Origin: Nitrosarchaeum sp.
GTDB taxonomy: Archaea > Thermoproteota > Nitrososphaeria > Nitrososphaerales > Nitrosopumilaceae
Length of the DNA: 64,000 nucleotides
Direction of reading: 5' to 3'
NCBI GenBank assembly: GCA_023264875.1
Contig: JAHFUX010000003.1
Coordinates: forward strand, 1-64,000
Shown here: piece after piece, positions 60,637-64,000 of the stretch
Position numbering within the stretch: position 1 is the first letter of the stretch
How the letters are laid out: every line of letters begins with the position of its first letter
Notes under the pieces: model-generated
Databases searched by the model: none
What the model saw: the letters and a program-made list of their open reading frames with translations, nothing else
What the model was told of the DNA's origin: nothing
Program-made: the position numbers and the translations under genes

Positions 60637-60719
60637 ATACGAAGAGCTACTTTATTGTTATTTATGCTTTCAAAACTAGAAAATTTCTTTCACTTAAATT
60701 ACGAAGAATAAAAAAGAAA

Positions 60720-61523
60720 ATGATGGAAGTTATTGAAATTCTTCGTGATGTTTCAAAACGAATTTATAAAAATGTAAAAGATTTGGCAGGTACAGATGAT
60801 GCTGCAGGAGATTTTGGAAGAGGTGCAGGTGGAGATATTTCACGCAATATAGACATTATTGCTGAAAAAACAGTACTAGATTATCTTAAAGAAATTAATT
60901 TTGATTGTGTTGTTTTAGGAGAAGAATGTGGTAGAGTAGAATTGTCTAAAAATCCTAAAGGATTTATCATTATGGACGCAATTGATGGTTCTGCAAATGC
61001 TGTAAGAGGGGTTCCATTTTTCTGTAGTTCATTAGCATTTGCAACGGAAGATAAATTGAGTTCCATTACAGATGGAGTGATAACAAATCTATCAAATGGT
61101 GATATGTATTGGGCATCAAAAGGCAAGGGGGCATATTTGAATGAGTTAAAAATTAAAGTTCATGATAAAGAGCCAATTTACAAAATTATTGGAATAAACA
61201 CTTCAGGTGCAACAGCTGAATTAATGAAGAGATTACAACCAATATTTGAGCAACACAATCACATAAGACATTTTGGTGCAAATGCACTAGAAATGGCCTT
61301 GTTTGCAAGAGGATTAATGGATATTTTTATAGATCTAAGAGATAAAATCAGGATTCAAGATATTGCCGCAGGATACGTGATAGTGAAAGAAGCAGGTGGG
61401 CTACTTTTAGATGCTGATTTGAATCCACTTGATGCAGATCTTAGTTACAAAACAAGAATTTCATTTATTGCAGCAGCAAATCAGAAAATCATAGATGATG
61501 TTATTTCACAAATAAAAAAATAA
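60720..61523 (+). CDS. Inositol monophosphatase / fructose-1,6-bisphosphatase family enzyme
   Basis: This 267-residue metal-dependent sugar phosphatase has VLGEECGR, MDAIDGSANAVRGVPFF (metal-binding DxIDGS) and IQDIAAGYVIVKEAGG. The start fits a TATA-like CTTAAATT about 25 bases upstream; an earlier in-frame Met would add an unrelated stretch. In archaea this family often hydrolyses both inositol-1-phosphate and fructose-1,6-bisphosphate. With enolase and the pentose phosphate genes it would fit gluconeogenesis. The substrate cannot be settled by sequence. Confidence 0.9.
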   Translation: MMEVIEILRDVSKRIYKNVKDLAGTDDAAGDFGRGAGGDISRNIDIIAEKTVLDYLKEINFDCVVLGEECGRVELSKNPKGFIIMDAIDGSANAVRGVPFFCSSLAFATEDKLSSITDGVITNLSNGDMYWASKGKGAYLNELKIKVHDKEPIYKIIGINTSGATAELMKRLQPIFEQHNHIRHFGANALEMALFARGLMDIFIDLRDKIRIQDIAAGYVIVKEAGGLLLDADLNPLDADLSYKTRISFIAAANQKIIDDVISQIKK

Positions 61524-61605
61524 AAATTATCAAGTATGAATTAATGTATACCGAAAAAAATTAAATTCTAAATAAAATAGACAATACAAATGATTCTAGT
61601 TTTGG

Positions 61606-62445
61606 CTATCCGTATGATTCGTACTTAATTTCGTAACTTCCATCTTTACGTTTTTCTTCTTTTGTTACAAATCCTTTTGGCCCCAAATATTCAATAACTC
61701 CATCAATCGTACCCTGATATCCACAAATGTAGACTTTGGTATTTGCAGTTGTGATTTCTTCTCCAACCATTTCTTCTAAAGGGGAAACACCATTTTTGTT
61801 TGGTTTGAAGAATGATTCGACTCTACCAACATGACCTGCCCAAGATCGGTTAAAGAATTCTTTTGGTCTACTAATGGCTGCCCTATATTTGAAATTCCAT
61901 TGATCTTTTCCTCTTTCAAGACTCTCACTCTCTAAGTTTGTCAGCAATTCTTTGTAACTTAGCTCATCAACATAACTTGCCCCATGAAGAACAATAATCT
62001 CTCTTGTATCTCCAGTATCATGCAGATGTTTAGCAAAAGCGATAAATGGTGCAAGACCAGTTCCACCGCCAACACAAACAATTCTTCTATTATCAGGTTG
62101 ACCGTTTGGTAATTTATCGTCAATTAATAAAGCGTTACCTGTAGGATCTCCCAAATATACTTCATCACCAACATTTGCATAAAATAATTCAGTTGTAACA
62201 CGACCGGGTAAAGGCTTTCTAACCCATCTAATTACAAATTCGAAATAATCTTGGTTTTCAGGATGTGATGCAATTGAATATGCTCTTCGAACAATCTTTT
62301 GTTCAGATGGTATTGGTAAACCTATGGTAAGAAATTGACCTGTCGTATATTTGAGCATACCATTATTTGGGATTAAACGAATAACAACAAGATCTTCTTT
62401 GAGTAATTGCATGTAAGTAATTTTTGCTTTATGTTCTACTACCAT
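61606..62445 (-). CDS. Ferredoxin-NADP+ reductase-type flavoprotein
   Basis: This 279-residue protein has an FAD-binding beta-barrel (about 1-115, RAYSIASHPE) and a NAD(P)-binding domain (VCVGGGTGLAPFIAF; VYICGYQGTIDGVIEY). It has no ferredoxin domain of its own, so a separate ferredoxin or flavodoxin is the partner. It could reduce NADP+ with ferredoxin or the reverse, and so bear on the missing NADH module of complex I; this is inference. It is a single-gene unit. Confidence 0.88.
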   Translation of the reverse strand: MVVEHKAKITYMQLLKEDLVVIRLIPNNGMLKYTTGQFLTIGLPIPSEQKIVRRAYSIASHPENQDYFEFVIRWVRKPLPGRVTTELFYANVGDEVYLGDPTGNALLIDDKLPNGQPDNRRIVCVGGGTGLAPFIAFAKHLHDTGDTREIIVLHGASYVDELSYKELLTNLESESLERGKDQWNFKYRAAISRPKEFFNRSWAGHVGRVESFFKPNKNGVSPLEEMVGEEITTANTKVYICGYQGTIDGVIEYLGPKGFVTKEEKRKDGSYEIKYESYG

Positions 62446-62653
62446 ACAAAGTAATTTTTGCTACTTTGGATAAATGTATTTCTGTTAAATTTTGATTGTA
62501 GATATCCTCAGATAGACTTGGATCAAATTCATATATAAAAATAAAAAATTTAATTAAACAAGTTGGAAAATAGGGCATTATAACAATAAATGTGACGTAA
62601 ACACTTTTTTTGAACTATTAATGGATTATTCTATTTTTACTAGAGGACATTAT

Positions 62654-62668
62654 CTTTTAATATTTATA
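62654..62668 (+). promoter_or_regulatory. TATA element of the DUF1059 gene
   Basis: CTTTTAATATTTATA lies about 25-30 bases before the ATG at 62690. It therefore argues for that Met and against a longer in-frame start further upstream. Confidence 0.55.
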
Positions 62669-62689
62669 TCCAGAGATTTGAGGGTAGGC

Positions 62690-62851
62690 ATGGCTAAACT
62701 AAAATGCGCTGATTATGGTTTCGAGTGTGAGTTTGTAGTTGAGGGTCAAATAGAGCAAGTAATCGAAGAATTTGGAAAACATACAGAAGATGTACATGGG
62801 ATAGATTATTCAAAAGAAGCTTTAATGCAATTTATCCTTAGAAAGAAATAA
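62690..62851 (+). CDS. DUF1059 small protein
   Basis: The 53-residue product has the DUF1059 pattern. It starts MAKLKCADYGFECEFVVEG with Cys6 and Cys13. His residues follow in GKHTEDVHGI. Two Cys and two His could bind one metal ion. The family is widespread in archaea and bacteria and has no proven role. The gene stands alone between FNR and hemA. Confidence 0.85.
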   Translation: MAKLKCADYGFECEFVVEGQIEQVIEEFGKHTEDVHGIDYSKEALMQFILRKK

Positions 62852-62912
62852 GATCTATTCATATTTATTAATTCTTTATTATATATTTAGATAAAATAAC
62901 TAACCAAAAAAA

Positions 62913-63989
62913 TTAGATGTAAATTCGTTTCATTGTTTCTTCAAGAATTGGAACTTCTTTATCAATTATTTTTTCTACAGCAGGTACTATACCAGCCCTA
63001 GATTTCACATTTTCTTCATATATCTCAGCAATCTGATCTCTAAATAATAATTTGATTCCTGGAAGTGCAGTTATTCCTTCATCAACGGTTCTTGGATCAG
63101 ATAAATCTAAAATCAATGTACCTTTCTTTTTTTCTTCCATAACCAATTTTATTCTGTCAAAAGTAATTAAGAAATAATCAGAAGTAGTAGCAACAAAGAT
63201 AATATCATACTTGTCAAATCCAGCTAAAACTTCTTCAAATGTAATAGGTTTGCCACTCAGTATTTTAGAAAACCCAGTTGAGCGCTCAAAGGTTTTACTT
63301 GTGACGTCAAATGCAAATCCCTTTTTATTAAGAGTTTTAGCAACCATAGCTGCAGATTCACCTGTACCTATTAACAAAATACGTTTCTTAGCATCCAAAC
63401 CTGCTTTTTCATCTACAATTTTAACAGCCACATCCCCAAGAGAAAGGACATCTTTACTTATTCCAGTTGTTTCTCTAATACGGGTTGCAATTCTGATAAC
63501 ACTTTCAAATAATTTATTCAGAATACTGCCAGATACATTAATCTGTTTTGCATGTGAAAGTGATGATTTAATCTCATTCAATATCTCTTCTTTTCCTACA
63601 ACTACAGAATCCAACCCACATGCTAATCTTAAAAGATGAAGATAGACATCTGTGCTTTTATAAACTTCAAGAGTTTGATCAAAGTGATCAATGTCAATTT
63701 GTTCTAGTTCTGATAGAGATTGCCAAGTTTCTTTAATTTGATTTAAAACAAGTGATTTTCCTTCAGTTCTTCTTCCATCTGGAGTATCTCCTGTTTCCAG
63801 ATTACTTACTGTAAATATTTCAATTCTGCTAGCAGTCTGAATTATTAGACATTCTGCAACGCCGTGGATTTTCTTAAAAGTTTCACATGCAACTTTGAGA
63901 TCTTTAAATCTAAATCTAGATAATGTGTGAAGTGGTATGTTTTTAAAAGTAACTCTTGCATTAATTACATCAAAATTAATTTCACTCAT
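62913..63989 (-). CDS. hemA: Glutamyl-tRNA reductase, catalytic Cys replaced by Ala
   Basis: The family reduces glutamyl-tRNA-Glu to glutamate-1-semialdehyde, the first step to haem, sirohaem and B12. The 358-residue protein has the catalytic N-domain (about 1-155) and an NADPH Rossmann domain (RILLIGTGESAAMVAKTL). The helical dimerisation end is short. The usual TCNRxE motif with the nucleophilic Cys reads TASRIE here. A Cys occurs in LACGLDSVVVG, where Ser is usual. The ATG overlaps four bases with what appears to be the end of an upstream frame beyond the window. Confidence 0.88.
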   Translation of the reverse strand: MSEINFDVINARVTFKNIPLHTLSRFRFKDLKVACETFKKIHGVAECLIIQTASRIEIFTVSNLETGDTPDGRRTEGKSLVLNQIKETWQSLSELEQIDIDHFDQTLEVYKSTDVYLHLLRLACGLDSVVVGKEEILNEIKSSLSHAKQINVSGSILNKLFESVIRIATRIRETTGISKDVLSLGDVAVKIVDEKAGLDAKKRILLIGTGESAAMVAKTLNKKGFAFDVTSKTFERSTGFSKILSGKPITFEEVLAGFDKYDIIFVATTSDYFLITFDRIKLVMEEKKKGTLILDLSDPRTVDEGITALPGIKLLFRDQIAEIYEENVKSRAGIVPAVEKIIDKEVPILEETMKRIYI

Positions 63990-64000
63990 ATCATCATCAT

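Overview
The window is AT-rich, gene-dense archaeal DNA that reads as a marine ammonia-oxidising thaumarchaeon of the Nitrosopumilus type. This rests on family recognition, not on a database search. The supporting genes are an 11-subunit complex I operon without nuoEFG, the biotin-dependent acetyl/propionyl-CoA carboxylase genes of the 3-hydroxypropionate/4-hydroxybutyrate carbon cycle, an archaeal mevalonate pathway with isopentenyl phosphate kinase, archaeal RpoN, ABCE1 and RFC-L, a 5S rRNA gene standing apart from 16S/23S, an S-layer-like surface protein, and a two-domain multicopper oxidase beside metal transporters. Many genes start with TTG or GTG, and many starts lie about 25-30 bases after a TATA-like element. 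Leaderless transcription therefore looks common.

Layout: 1-4.7 kb holds secreted or surface proteins (thrombospondin type 3 repeats, a CFI-box protein, an S-layer-like protein). 4.8-9.6 kb is a metal-handling island: a CDF exporter with three C-terminal domains, a ZIP transporter, a multicopper oxidase, a small membrane protein, a winged-helix protein and a Cys-rich mini-protein. Its central divergent promoter carries DtxR-box-like palindromes. 9.7-15.8 kb holds uS13, uS4, glmS, archaeal cobT, a metallo-beta-lactamase-fold hydrolase, nnrE and a translin-like protein. 15.9-24.8 kb is one long co-directional run: rpoN-eno-rps2-MEMO1-mvk-ipk-idi-idsA-gltX-FAH. 24.8-29.4 kb is mixed (GNAT, Rieske, UPF0147, methyltransferase, CorA, a GRGTGS-repeat protein). 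29.5-32.8 kb is a non-oxidative pentose phosphate operon in which the transketolase N-subunit is fused to ribulose-phosphate 3-epimerase. 32.8-42.5 kb is mixed housekeeping (pepA, 5S rRNA, ABCE1, Trm5, site-2 protease, pyrE, TenA/CADD-like protein) with tRNAs. 42.5-53.8 kb holds a second, unusual prenyl synthase and the nuoABCDHIJKMLN operon. 53.9-64 kb holds a peroxiredoxin, the acyl-CoA carboxylase operon, RFC-L with two orphan proteins, an inositol-monophosphatase/FBPase-type enzyme, an FNR-type reductase, a DUF1059 protein and hemA.

How the genes connect: the mevalonate and prenyl-synthase genes feed archaeal lipid synthesis. The carboxylase operon starts carbon fixation, and the transketolase/epimerase/transaldolase operon, enolase and the FBPase-like enzyme carry sugar interconversion. 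Complex I with an unknown electron partner, the FNR protein and the Rieske protein handle electrons. hemA and cobT belong to tetrapyrrole/B12 synthesis.

The most notable points are a 15-nt intron in the T-loop of tRNA-Glu with a good bulge-helix-bulge fold, loss of the catalytic Cys in both HemA and Idi, the transketolase-epimerase fusion, a prenyl synthase lacking the segment after its second Asp motif, a CDF with three C-terminal domains, and a three-repeat GRGTGS protein of unknown role. No CRISPR array, insertion sequence or prophage was seen.
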